In this document: positions 1 to 7,981 of the stretch, one piece after another
Numbering within the stretch: the stretch's first letter is position 1
Layout: each line of letters begins with the position of its first letter
Origin: Cytophagales bacterium
GTDB taxonomy: Bacteria; Bacteroidota; Bacteroidia; Cytophagales; Cyclobacteriaceae
Assembly (NCBI GenBank): GCA_003504855.1
Contig: DNZD01000093.1
Coordinates: 1 to 14,757, forward strand
DNA length: 14,757 nucleotides
Reading direction: 5' to 3'
Translations under genes and position numbers: made by a program
The notes under the pieces: model-generated
Databases searched by the model: none
The model's input: only the letters and a program-made list of their open reading frames with translations
Told to the model about the DNA's origin: nothing

Positions 1-2
1 GG

Positions 3-1925
3 CCCTGGACCATCCGCCAGTATGCCGGGTTTTCAACGGCGCGCGATTCAAATGCATTTTACCGGAGAAACCTGGCCGCCGGACAGAAGGGTTTATCCGT
101 AGCCTTTGACCTCGCCACACACCGGGGCTATGACTCTGACCATCCACGCGTGCAAGGTGATGTTGGCAAAGCCGGCGTGGCCATCGACTCGGTGGAGGAC
201 ATGAAGATTCTATTTGATCAGATACCATTGGATCAAATGTCGGTGTCGATGACGATGAACGGAGCCGTGATTCCCATCCTGGCCTTTTATATCGTTGCCG
301 CCGAAGAACAGGGTGTAAAGCCCCAGCAATTGACGGGTACCATTCAGAATGATATCCTGAAAGAATTCATGGTGCGCAATACCTACATCTACCCACCGGC
401 CCCTTCGATGCGCATCGTCGCTGATATTTTTGAATACTGTTCGAAAGAGATGCCACGGTTCAATTCCATCAGCATCAGCGGTTATCACATGCATGAAGCT
501 GGGGCGCCGGCGCACCTGGAATTGGCGTACACCCTCGCCGATGGAGTGGAGTACATCCGTGCCGGGCTGAAGGCAGGAATACCCATTGATTCATTTGCTA
601 CCCAGTTGTCGTTCTTCTGGGGTATTGGTATGAATTTTTTTATGGAGGTTGCCAAGATGCGGGCTGGTCGGGTTCTCTGGGCAAACCTGGTGAAGTCGTT
701 TAATCCGAAGAACCCGAAGTCCATGGCCTTGCGCACCCATTGCCAGACCAGTGGATGGAGCCTGACCGAGCAAGATCCATACAACAATGTTACGCGTACC
801 TGCATTGAGGCGATGGCGGCGGCGCTGGGTGGCACACAATCTTTGCACACCAATGCATTGGATGAAGCCATTGCACTTCCCACCGACTTCTCAGCACGCA
901 TCGCGCGCAATACCCAGTTGTACCTGCAGCAAGAAACCGGTATCACCAGAACCGTCGATCCTTTGGGTGGATCGTATTACCTGGAGTACCTCACCCACGA
1001 ATTGATCCAGAAGGCCACTGCCTTGATTGAAGAAGTTGAACAACTGGGCGGTATGACCAGAGCCATTGAGCATGGTATTCCCAAGATGCGGATTGAAGAA
1101 GCAGCCGCTGCCAAGCAGGCCCGGATTGATGCTGGTATTGATGTAATCGTGGGTGTGAATAAATACCAAACCGCCGAAAAGCCCGACTTCGATATTCTGG
1201 AAGTGAACAACATGGGTGTGCGCGATGAGCAAATCGCAAGGTTAAATTCGTTGCGCCATAACCGGAATCAAGCCCATGTTGACGAGTCGCTGGCAGCATT
1301 ATCTGCCTGCGCGGCGGGGGCACCCGGAAATCTCTTAGCCCTGGCCATTAAAGCGGCGCGGGTGCGCGCCACGTTGGGCGAAATCTCTGCTGCCCTGGAA
1401 AAATCTTTTGGTCGGTTTTCAGCACAGGTGCGCACCATTTCAGGTGTATATTCGAGTCAGATGAAAAAAGCCGGAGAATTGGAAGGTGTACGTCTGCTGT
1501 CGGATCAATTTGCAACACTGGAAGGTCGACGAGCCCGTATCCTTATTGCGAAGATGGGCCAGGACGGGCACGACCGCGGAGCGAAAGTGATTGCTACCGG
1601 TTTTGCTGACCTGGGATTTGATGTCGATATAGGACCTTTATTTCAGACACCGGAAGAGGTAGCTAAACAGGCCATCGAAAATGATGTACATGTCGTGGGC
1701 ATCTCAAGTCTTGCCGGAGGTCATAAGACGCTGATCCCGCAATTGGTAGCCGCCCTGAAATCAGCAGGAAGACCAGACCTGCTTGTCGTCATTGGTGGGG
1801 TGATACCGCAACAAGATTATGATTTCCTGTCTCAGGCAGGTGTTACCGGAATATTTGGCCCCGGAACACCCGTTACGGTGGCCGCCAGGACCGTCCTGGA
1901 AAAGCTGTTGCAACAACATTCATAA
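3..1925 (+). CDS. scpA: Methylmalonyl-CoA mutase, large/catalytic subunit (5' truncated by window edge)
   Basis: Adenosylcobalamin-dependent interconversion of (R)-methylmalonyl-CoA and succinyl-CoA, the last step of the propionyl-CoA pathway, in the cytosol. The frame is open from base 3 ([10 protein letters not shown]...), so the GTG at 150 is not the start; 640 residues are visible and roughly 70-90 N-terminal residues lie outside the window. The TIM-barrel part carries RQYAGF, whose Tyr (with the Arg of [10 protein letters not shown]) reads the substrate carboxylate and separates methylmalonyl- from isobutyryl-CoA mutases, plus SGYH with the catalytic-region His. The C-terminal B12 domain has DGHDRG (His codon 1569-1571 is the lower cobalt ligand), [11 protein letters not shown] and [11 protein letters not shown]. 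One oddity is FATQLSFFW at 594-620, where the family has FAPRLSFFW. The small subunit or other mutase partners would be upstream, outside the window. Identification is very secure; only the symbol (scpA/mutB/mcmA usage varies) is loose. Confidence 0.97.
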   Translation, partial: PWTIRQYAGFSTARDSNAFYRRNLAAGQKGLSVAFDLATHRGYDSDHPRVQGDVGKAGVAIDSVEDMKILFDQIPLDQMSVSMTMNGAVIPILAFYIVAAEEQGVKPQQLTGTIQNDILKEFMVRNTYIYPPAPSMRIVADIFEYCSKEMPRFNSISISGYHMHEAGAPAHLELAYTLADGVEYIRAGLKAGIPIDSFATQLSFFWGIGMNFFMEVAKMRAGRVLWANLVKSFNPKNPKSMALRTHCQTSGWSLTEQDPYNNVTRTCIEAMAAALGGTQSLHTNALDEAIALPTDFSARIARNTQLYLQQETGITRTVDPLGGSYYLEYLTHELIQKATALIEEVEQLGGMTRAIEHGIPKMRIEEAAAAKQARIDAGIDVIVGVNKYQTAEKPDFDILEVNNMGVRDEQIARLNSLRHNRNQAHVDESLAALSACAAGAPGNLLALAIKAARVRATLGEISAALEKSFGRFSAQVRTISGVYSSQMKKAGELEGVRLLSDQFATLEGRRARILIAKMGQDGHDRGAKVIATGFADLGFDVDIGPLFQTPEEVAKQAIENDVHVVGISSLAGGHKTLIPQLVAALKSAGRPDLLVVIGGVIPQQDYDFLSQAGVTGIFGPGTPVTVAARTVLEKLLQQHS

Positions 1926-1931
1926 GCCTGC

Positions 1932-1957
1932 TTCGCCTGATGGCTCAGGTGAATTTT
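1932..1957 (+). terminator. Candidate intrinsic terminator after methylmalonyl-CoA mutase
   Basis: A 9-bp stem is formed by TTCGCCTGA (1932-1940) and TCAGGTGAA (1945-1953), with one G-U pair and the 4-base loop TGGC, followed directly by TTTT (1954-1957). It begins 7 bases after the mutase stop. The U-tract is short, so termination may be partial. The in-frame ATG at 1940 lies inside the hairpin, which argues against it as the start of the next gene. Confidence 0.55.
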
Positions 1958-1960
1958 CAG

Positions 1961-1968
1961 TACCTTTC
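1961..1968 (+). promoter_or_regulatory. Candidate -7 element for the TPR-CHAT gene
   Basis: TACCTTTC matches the Bacteroidota -7 consensus TAnnTTTG at all but the last base. It lies just after the candidate terminator and 20 bases before the ATG at 1988, giving a short leader. I see no good -33 TTG at the expected distance, so support is modest. Confidence 0.35.
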
Positions 1969-1987
1969 CTTACTAATTCCCCCTGAT

Positions 1988-4900
1988 ATGAAAATCAATA
2001 TTTTCATGGTGTTGATGGCTGTTTGCAGTCTGATCACCCCTTCTTTCAGTCAAAGCAAATGGGACAAGAGCCTGGCCAAGGTAGAGGCCGCATACGCAAA
2101 GGGTTCTTACCAGGAGGCGTCGTCTTTATTGGAAAAATTCAAGAAGAAGGTTAACAGTAAACTGGGGCAAAAGAATCCCTATACCCATACGATATATTTT
2201 CTCCAGGCCAAGTACGCCCTGGCGATTGGTCTGCCGACAGACTTTGAATCCAACATGCAACTCGCCATCGACGCATGCAAGGCAGCGTATGGCGAATCAT
2301 CCGAGCAGGTGGGTGCCATGTTGATGGACGCTGCGGATCTCTACAATCAGAACGGGTCCTTTCGGGTGGCTCATGAGTACCTTGATAGGTCCAGGTCAAC
2401 CCTGGAAACAGCCGGGGGCTGGAAAGACCCGCTGAAGGCTAATTGGGAAATTATCCGGGCTGAAACGCTCACCGGGCAAGGCTATTACCGCGAGTCCCTC
2501 AAGATCATTCTGGATCGGTTGCCCTATTTCGCAAAACGCGCCATTAAACAGGAAACAGTTGCCGATGGAAAAGGGGGACTGAAGAGCCGGAAGATTCCGG
2601 AAGCCGAAGTCATGCAACGCTACGATCAATACGCGCGTGCATTGACCCTGCTGGCAAACACCTATGGCAAACAGGGAAATCTCCGAACTGCAGACTCAGC
2701 TTTTGTATTCGCACAGACCTGGATACAAAAAAACATGGGCAATCGCACCCTTTCGTATGCCCGCAATCAGTTGTACAACGCCAATGTATTGGTGGAAAAT
2801 GGCAACCAGGTACTACCCAAAGACCTCGAATACGAACGTACCCTCCTGATCATTAAATCGTTTTACAATCCGGCACACACCCTGGGTATTCAGACGTATG
2901 AAGCGTACCTCAAGAGCTTGATGCGGGAGGATCTGGGTGCCCGGTATTATAACGTCAAGCAGGAGTATGAAAAACTGATCGATAAGGAGTTTCCCAAGAA
3001 GAGCATTTTCAAAGTGCGGTTCAAGGCAGTTGAATTCGATACGAAACTCACCCGTGACAAAACCAAAAACCTGGAGACCTCAGCCCTATCGGTCATTAAC
3101 AATACCCCGGAACTCCCACACAACAACCTGCTTACTGCCGACATACTCGATTTCCTGGTTGACCTGGACATTTCTGAAAAGAGATACACCAGTGTGGAGG
3201 GATACCTGAAAGATATCATCTCCATTAAGTCTGATCTGTACGGTGCCGATGCGCCCGAAACTCACCTGGCCAGTCTGCGCCTGGCGAATTTTTACCTGGA
3301 TTACACCAACAACATCGCCGATGCAGGCAAAATCTATGAAGCGAGTTATTCCAACGTGGTATCCAAAGAAATAGGTGCCTGGCATAAAGACCATCTGAAT
3401 ATCCTGAACCACCTGGCCGTTTATTATGAGTTATCTGATCAGTATACCAAAGCCATTGCCACTTCAAAAAAAGCCGGGCTAGTGGCACGGGGCAAGTATG
3501 ACGACAAGGATTATCAATACGGTGAAGAACTGACCCGAATCGCCCGCCTACAGATACGTCTCGGACAATATGAGGAAGCGGAGAAAAGTATCAACCAGGC
3601 ACTGACCATCCTGGAAGAATTCCGGAAGGAACCCACTCGCCAGGGACTGTTGGTAGAGGCCATTGACACCCGGGCTACCTTGTACGGCATCAAAGGTTTG
3701 TTTGATGAGGCCAATGATGAACTGGACCGATCCGCCAAGATCATTCGCAATTCAGAGATTCCGCTGGGTATTGACGACCTGAGTACAGCACAAAACCTCT
3801 CCAGCCTCTTTATTCAATTGGGTTTGTATTCAGAGACCGGCGAAATTCTTGATAAGTTAATTGCTGAATATGAAAAAGTGTACGGCAACCAGTCACTGCG
3901 GCTGATTGAACCGCTGGTGAACAAGGGCAAATTGCTGTTGGCCCAGGGAGACTATCCTTCGGCAGACAAGATTGCCTTGCGTGCCAACACCATCGCCACA
4001 TCCATTTATGGCGAAATCTCCACCAAGACCGCAGCCACACAGAAGCTCCTGGGTGACATTGATTACACCATTGGTGATTATGATAAAGCTGAAGATAACA
4101 TCCTCAAGGCCCTGAAAAGCCAGGAGAAACAATTCGGACGCAACCACATTGACGTGGCCAAATCCCTGGGACAACTGGCATTGATCAAGTTTTATAAGGG
4201 CGATAACCGGCAAGAGGTTGAAAAAATAATGATCGAGGCGCGGGACATCATTGGCACTAAGCTTGGCAAAGACAACCCCCAGTACGCAGACATCCTGAAA
4301 AATGTGGCTACCGTGTACATCGCAGAAAAGCGGTATGACGTAGCGTTCAACTCCCTCACCCAGGCCGAAACCATCTGGCGCACGAAGACTGGCACCAAAA
4401 ACAGTATTCAGGCCGCTTCGATTTATGCCCTGACCGGAGATGTCTATTATCAGCTGAAGAACTACACGAAGGCTGAAGAATTCTACAAGAAGGGCAAGGA
4501 CTTGTATGATAAGTTTTTCAGCGACCGCCACCCGGAATATGTGCGCATACTCTCCAAGCTGGCGCGGGTTTATTATATGCAGAAAGACTACAAGAGCTCC
4601 AAAAGGAATATTGAAAAAGCGCTCGACAACTATGAGCAATTCATCAAACAGTATTTTCCAGCCCTGAGCGAAAGAGAGAAAGCAAAATATTGGAACACCA
4701 TCAAAGGCGACTTTGAATTCTACAATACACTCGCCTTTAGTCAGCTTGAAGACTTCCGGGACCTGAGTGGTAAGGTGTACAATTACCAGTTGCTCACGAA
4801 AGCATTGCTGTTAAGCAGTTCTATCAAGATCCGTGAGCGGATCCTCAAGAGCAAAGACGAGAACCTGATTGCCAGCTATACCAACTGGGTTCAGAAGAAG

Positions 4901-6208
4901 GAATCACTCACCGCAGCACTCTCGATGAGCACCCAACAACTCACGGACAATGGCATCGACCCGGTGGCCATGGGCAATGAAGTAGAGCGTCTGGAGCGTG
5001 AATTGAGCGAGAAGTCAGAAATATTCGGGCAAGGATTCGAAAACAAGAAAATCACCTATGAGCAGGTCCAATCCGCACTGAACAAGAACGACGTTGCGAT
5101 GGAGATGGTGCGCTACCGGTACTTCAATCATTCATTCACTGACTCGGTAATCTACGTGGCTTTATACCTCAAAGGTGGTGGCCGGCCCAAGGTGGTGGAA
5201 TTACCGGAAGGCCATCGGATGGAAACCCGCTACTTCCGGTATTACCGCAACTCCATCACCGGGAAAATCAAGGATGAATATTCCTATAAAGTCTTTTGGG
5301 AACCTATCCAAAAGGAGATTGGCCAATACGCCACCATATACATTTCTCCCGATGGGGTGTACAACCAGATTAACCTGGAGGCAATTCCAACGCCGGATGG
5401 AAAGTATGTGATTGACAATTCGAATATTGTGATTGTCAGCAACACCAAAGACTTGTATCTGCGCAAACTGAAAGCCAAGCTGGATGGAAAAAAGCAAGTC
5501 AAGAATGCCTCCATGTTTGGCAATCCTAATTTCTACGTATCGGCATCATCCCGACGCGAATACACGGAGTTACCCGGCACCGAAAAGGAAGTCAATGAAC
5601 TGCAGCAATTACTGAAGGAGAAAGGCTGGCTCACGGATGAGTACATGGAGAATGCGGCCACCGAAGAGCAAGTGAAGGCATTGGACAATCCAAGGATCTT
5701 CCATATCGCCACCCATGGATTTTATTCCAAGGCCGATGCAGACCTGGATCAGAAATCCCTTACAGGGAATGAGGCGATGATGGCCGAAAATCCTTTGATG
5801 AAATCCGGATTGCTGCTGCGTGGTGGCGGCGACATCCTGGCGCGCACCCGATTCAATTTCAACATTGATAACGGCATCCTCACGGCCTATGAGGCCATGA
5901 ACCTCAACCTGGAAAACACCGACCTCGTGGTATTGAGTGCTTGTGAAACCGGCCTGGGTGAAATCGCCAATGGTGAAGGGGTGTATGGATTGCAGCGCGC
6001 GTTCTTTGTTGCCGGAGCGAAAGTACTCATCATGAGTATGTTTAAGGTGGATGATGATGCCACCCAAAAACTGATACTCAATTTTTACCGCAAGTGGTTA
6101 AACACTGGTAACATGAGGCTGAGTTTTGTTGAAGCCAAGAAAGAGTTGCGCACCGAATACCCCGACCCGATCTATTGGGGGGCGTTCATGATGATTGGTC
6201 AGGACTAG
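1988..6208 (+). CDS. Secreted TPR-CHAT protein (caspase-like fold)
   Basis: A 1406-residue protein. Residues 1-22 (MKINIFMVLMAVCSLITPSF then SQ) form a typical signal peptide, so it is probably periplasmic or surface-exposed; this, and the hairpin over the earlier ATG at 1940, is why I place the start at 1988. About residues 25-885 are tandem helical repeats of roughly 42-residue kinesin-light-chain-type TPR units, for example around FGRNHIDVAKSLGQLA and DRHPEYVRILSKLARVYY. Residues ~890-1020 are the helical region usually found before CHAT domains (ALSEREKAKYWN..., LLTKALLLSSS). Residues ~1030-1405 are the CHAT domain, with the His-Cys dyad intact: His1243 in HIATHGF and Cys1319 in LSACETG, followed by GEGVYGLQRAFFVAGA. 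A peptidase of the caspase/separase clan is therefore plausible; the substrate is unknown. Family membership is secure, function is not. Neighbours are a mutase upstream and SRPBCC and cupin genes downstream, none of which names its job. Confidence 0.93.
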   Translation: MKINIFMVLMAVCSLITPSFSQSKWDKSLAKVEAAYAKGSYQEASSLLEKFKKKVNSKLGQKNPYTHTIYFLQAKYALAIGLPTDFESNMQLAIDACKAAYGESSEQVGAMLMDAADLYNQNGSFRVAHEYLDRSRSTLETAGGWKDPLKANWEIIRAETLTGQGYYRESLKIILDRLPYFAKRAIKQETVADGKGGLKSRKIPEAEVMQRYDQYARALTLLANTYGKQGNLRTADSAFVFAQTWIQKNMGNRTLSYARNQLYNANVLVENGNQVLPKDLEYERTLLIIKSFYNPAHTLGIQTYEAYLKSLMREDLGARYYNVKQEYEKLIDKEFPKKSIFKVRFKAVEFDTKLTRDKTKNLETSALSVINNTPELPHNNLLTADILDFLVDLDISEKRYTSVEGYLKDIISIKSDLYGADAPETHLASLRLANFYLDYTNNIADAGKIYEASYSNVVSKEIGAWHKDHLNILNHLAVYYELSDQYTKAIATSKKAGLVARGKYDDKDYQYGEELTRIARLQIRLGQYEEAEKSINQALTILEEFRKEPTRQGLLVEAIDTRATLYGIKGLFDEANDELDRSAKIIRNSEIPLGIDDLSTAQNLSSLFIQLGLYSETGEILDKLIAEYEKVYGNQSLRLIEPLVNKGKLLLAQGDYPSADKIALRANTIATSIYGEISTKTAATQKLLGDIDYTIGDYDKAEDNILKALKSQEKQFGRNHIDVAKSLGQLALIKFYKGDNRQEVEKIMIEARDIIGTKLGKDNPQYADILKNVATVYIAEKRYDVAFNSLTQAETIWRTKTGTKNSIQAASIYALTGDVYYQLKNYTKAEEFYKKGKDLYDKFFSDRHPEYVRILSKLARVYYMQKDYKSSKRNIEKALDNYEQFIKQYFPALSEREKAKYWNTIKGDFEFYNTLAFSQLEDFRDLSGKVYNYQLLTKALLLSSSIKIRERILKSKDENLIASYTNWVQKKESLTAALSMSTQQLTDNGIDPVAMGNEVERLERELSEKSEIFGQGFENKKITYEQVQSALNKNDVAMEMVRYRYFNHSFTDSVIYVALYLKGGGRPKVVELPEGHRMETRYFRYYRNSITGKIKDEYSYKVFWEPIQKEIGQYATIYISPDGVYNQINLEAIPTPDGKYVIDNSNIVIVSNTKDLYLRKLKAKLDGKKQVKNASMFGNPNFYVSASSRREYTELPGTEKEVNELQQLLKEKGWLTDEYMENAATEEQVKALDNPRIFHIATHGFYSKADADLDQKSLTGNEAMMAENPLMKSGLLLRGGGDILARTRFNFNIDNGILTAYEAMNLNLENTDLVVLSACETGLGEIANGEGVYGLQRAFFVAGAKVLIMSMFKVDDDATQKLILNFYRKWLNTGNMRLSFVEAKKELRTEYPDPIYWGAFMMIGQD

Positions 6209-6244
6209 GTACGCATCCATCCGTGATAAAAATTCTGTGAGCTG

Positions 6245-6262
6245 CTGACATAGGGTTGTCAG
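6245..6262. repeat. Short perfect inverted repeat between the CHAT and SRPBCC genes
   Basis: CTGACA (6245-6250) and TGTCAG (6257-6262) form a perfect 6-bp stem with the 6-base loop TAGGGT, in the 85-base gap between the two genes. No T-run follows, so it does not look like an intrinsic terminator. It could be an RNA processing hairpin or a protein site, or chance. Confidence 0.3.
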
Positions 6263-6293
6263 GGGCGTCATGGTGCTTTGCAAGAAAAGCATC

Positions 6294-6740
6294 ATGAAAC
6301 CCCTGATCGTCCGCAACTCCATCACCATCCAGGCCACCCCGGAAAATATTTGGGAAATCCTCGTTAAACCCGAGTATACGCGCAAGTATATGTTCAATTG
6401 TGAACCCGTGTCGGGGTGGAAGCCGGGGGATGAACTCCTTTGGCACGGCACCTGGGAAGGCAAGACCATGGTTTTTGTAAAAGGGTCGATTGTTTCCATC
6501 AACGCACCATATACTTTGGCGTATACCACTTTCGATCCGAATTCAACCCTCGCCGACATAGCAGAAAATTACCTCACCGTAACCTACCAGCTCAAGCCCA
6601 TCGGCGATGCCACAGAGTTGACAGTGACCCAGGGAGACTACGCAGCGGTAGGCAATGGTGAACAACGCTATGCCGACACCATGGCTGGCGGGGGCTGGAG
6701 CTCCATTTTGGTGCAAATCAAACAACTCGCTGAAGAATAA
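6294..6740 (+). CDS. SRPBCC / AHSA1-like domain protein
   Basis: A 148-residue protein of the START/Bet v1-like (SRPBCC) superfamily. The sequence starts with a conserved-looking first strand (IVRNSITIQATPENIWEILV), in which a Trp/Glu helix follows 'ATPE.IW', and ends with a long C-terminal helix region (GGGWSSILVQIKQLAEE), as in AHSA1-type proteins of about 140-150 residues. These folds enclose a hydrophobic pocket; the ligand here is unknown. It lacks a signal peptide and is probably cytosolic. I chose ATG 6294 over the in-frame upstream start at 6270 because the added residues (MVLCKKSI) fall before the family's first strand. It may be co-transcribed with the CHAT gene (85-base gap) and is 32 bases ahead of the cupin gene. 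Confidence 0.85.
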   Translation: MKPLIVRNSITIQATPENIWEILVKPEYTRKYMFNCEPVSGWKPGDELLWHGTWEGKTMVFVKGSIVSINAPYTLAYTTFDPNSTLADIAENYLTVTYQLKPIGDATELTVTQGDYAAVGNGEQRYADTMAGGGWSSILVQIKQLAEE

Positions 6741-6760
6741 AACCGTACAATCGGTTGCCT

Positions 6761-6768
6761 TATCTTCG
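6761..6768 (+). promoter_or_regulatory. Candidate -7 element immediately before the cupin gene
   Basis: TATCTTCG differs from TAnnTTTG at one base and ends only 4 bases before the ATG at 6773. If used, the transcript would start at or within a few bases of the start codon, so it would be leaderless or nearly so. A TTG at 6755-6757 is too close to be the -33 element. Weak to moderate support. Confidence 0.35.
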
Positions 6769-6772
6769 TTGC

Positions 6773-7126
6773 ATGCAACCGATTCCTTTTCAACTCTTGC
6801 CCTGGCACACGTTATCCCGGGAGCGTCATGCCGGCACCACCGGTGAATCATTCTGGCGAACTATGCAGTTCGATGGACTGCGCATACGCATGGTGGAATA
6901 CAGCGCAGGATATCGCGCCGATCACTGGTGCCAGAAAGGCCACATCGTCCACTGCGTGAAGGGCTCCTTCGTGAGTGAAATGGAGGATGGTGATCAATTC
7001 GAGTTGAGGACCGGCGACACCTATATTGTCTCCGACCAGATGAGTTCACACTGTTCCGTTACCCAGGAAGGTGCTACCCTGCTGATTATTGACGGTGATT
7101 TCCTGAATAGGACCGCCAAAACATAA
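6773..7126 (+). CDS. DHWC/DHCW-motif small cupin protein
   Basis: A 117-residue single-domain cupin. The hallmark is ADHWCQKGHIVHCVKGSF, with Asp50-His51-Trp52-Cys53 and a following Gly-His, in the first cupin motif. It is followed by a second half with LRTGDTYIVSDQMSSHC, where a Gly-Asp turn precedes the last strands. The His and Cys residues (His51, Cys53, His58, His93) could bind a metal, but this is inferred from the cupin fold. Proteins of this small family are widespread and uncharacterised. There is no signal peptide; cytosolic. I preferred ATG 6773 to the TTG at 6755, which would add only MPYLRC and overlaps a promoter-like element. It is 32 bases downstream of the SRPBCC gene. Confidence 0.82.
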   Translation: MQPIPFQLLPWHTLSRERHAGTTGESFWRTMQFDGLRIRMVEYSAGYRADHWCQKGHIVHCVKGSFVSEMEDGDQFELRTGDTYIVSDQMSSHCSVTQEGATLLIIDGDFLNRTAKT

Positions 7127-7131
7127 ACTTC

Positions 7132-7139
7132 TATCTTTG
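7132..7139 (+). promoter_or_regulatory. Bacteroidota-type -7 promoter element (TATCTTTG)
   Basis: TATCTTTG is an exact match to the TAnnTTTG consensus recognised by the Bacteroidota primary sigma factor. It is 17 bases upstream of the ATG at 7157, in the only 30-base gap after the cupin gene. No clear -33 TTG is seen at 19-21 bases further upstream. The membrane-protein gene that follows therefore probably has its own promoter. Confidence 0.55.
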
Positions 7140-7156
7140 CCCATTATTTCATTGGT

Positions 7157-7978
7157 ATGTGTCGTTGGATATTTGTTGTAATGATTTTGTTCGCTGGCTT
7201 TTCAGGCCGGGCACAAGAAGCCAAGGTGGCGCGGAAATTCTATGTGATATGGGGTTGGAATCGCGCCAGCTATACCAATTCTGATATCCGGTTTCATGGC
7301 AACTCTTATGACTTCACCCTCTCCAGGGCAGTAGCCCATGACCGGCAGACTCCCATTGCCTTTGATCCATATCTCTCACCCGGTCGTATCACCATCCCGC
7401 AAACCAATTTCCGGATTGGTTATTACCTGAATGATCACTGGAGTATTACTGCCGGTGTAGATCATATGAAATACGTGATGGACCAGGACCAGACAGTAAA
7501 CATAGACGGGTACATCCAAAACAGCCAAACACCCTATGATGGCACCTATCCACATACGCCCATCAAACTCACCGAAGATTTCCTCACCTTTGAACACACC
7601 GATGGATTGAATTACATCAACATTGAAATCCGGAGGCATGATCAATTACTTCACCTTAACCGGCCAGACATCAGCGTAAACCTGATTGAAGGATTTGGCG
7701 CCGGGGCCCTGCTCCCCAAGACCAACACCCAGCTGCTGCTCAACAACCGGTACGATGAGTTTCACCTGGCAGGCTATGGTGTCAGTGCCATGGCCGGCAT
7801 TAACCTGACTTTCTTCAAATACTTTTTCTTGCAAAGCGAAGTTAAGGGCGGCTACATCAATATGCCCGATATCCGCACCACCGAGTTTTCATCTGACCGT
7901 GCCAAACAACACTTCTTCTTCGACGAATGGACGATGTTGTTCGGAGTAAACTTCTTTGTCCCGGGAGCCAGCCATTAG
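7157..7978 (+). CDS. Predicted outer-membrane beta-barrel protein, function unknown
   Basis: A 273-residue protein. Residues 1-20 (MCRWIFVVMILFAGFSGRAQ) are a signal peptide with a Bacteroidota-style cleavage after Ala-Gln. The mature part is rich in alternating hydrophobic/polar stretches and aromatic residues, e.g. FYVIWGWNRASYTNSDIRFH, NFRIGYYLNDHWSITAGVDH, SAMAGINLTFFKYFFLQSEV and a final strand MLFGVNFF near the C terminus, the pattern of transmembrane beta-strands ending in an aromatic residue. This is the size and make-up of small porin-like or OmpW/OmpA-like barrels common in this phylum. I do not recognise a named family, and substrate or partner cannot be stated. It has its own promoter-like element and ends 3 bases from the convergent sulfatase stop. 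Confidence 0.75.
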   Translation: MCRWIFVVMILFAGFSGRAQEAKVARKFYVIWGWNRASYTNSDIRFHGNSYDFTLSRAVAHDRQTPIAFDPYLSPGRITIPQTNFRIGYYLNDHWSITAGVDHMKYVMDQDQTVNIDGYIQNSQTPYDGTYPHTPIKLTEDFLTFEHTDGLNYINIEIRRHDQLLHLNRPDISVNLIEGFGAGALLPKTNTQLLLNNRYDEFHLAGYGVSAMAGINLTFFKYFFLQSEVKGGYINMPDIRTTEFSSDRAKQHFFFDEWTMLFGVNFFVPGASH

Positions 7979-7981
7979 GAT

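Noticed and set aside
150..152. GTG 150 as the start of methylmalonyl-CoA mutase
   Set aside because: The same frame is open to the left edge and codes for the highly conserved [10 protein letters not shown] region, so the gene is truncated by the window.
594..611. The Q in FATQLSFFW taken as the isobutyryl-CoA mutase signature (Arg207 to Gln)
   Set aside because: The Arg that reads the methylmalonyl carboxylate is the one in [10 protein letters not shown] (about 387), which is intact along with the Tyr of RQYAGF, so the mutase is a methylmalonyl type.
1940..1987. ATG 1940 as start of the CHAT protein
   Set aside because: It lies in a terminator-like hairpin and would put 16 residues in front of a good signal peptide.
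3893..4639. 248-residue open frame opposite the CHAT gene
   Set aside because: It is a shadow of the repeat-rich CHAT coding sequence; its product resembles no known family.
6741..6756. AACCG/CGGTT hairpin after the SRPBCC gene
   Set aside because: Only 5 bp with a 6-base loop, no following T-run, and it lies in the promoter-like region of the next gene.
1988..7978. The CHAT gene and neighbours as a gasdermin or CRISPR-Craspase defence system
   Set aside because: No gasdermin-like pore protein, cas gene or CRISPR array is nearby, and the CHAT protein has an export signal.
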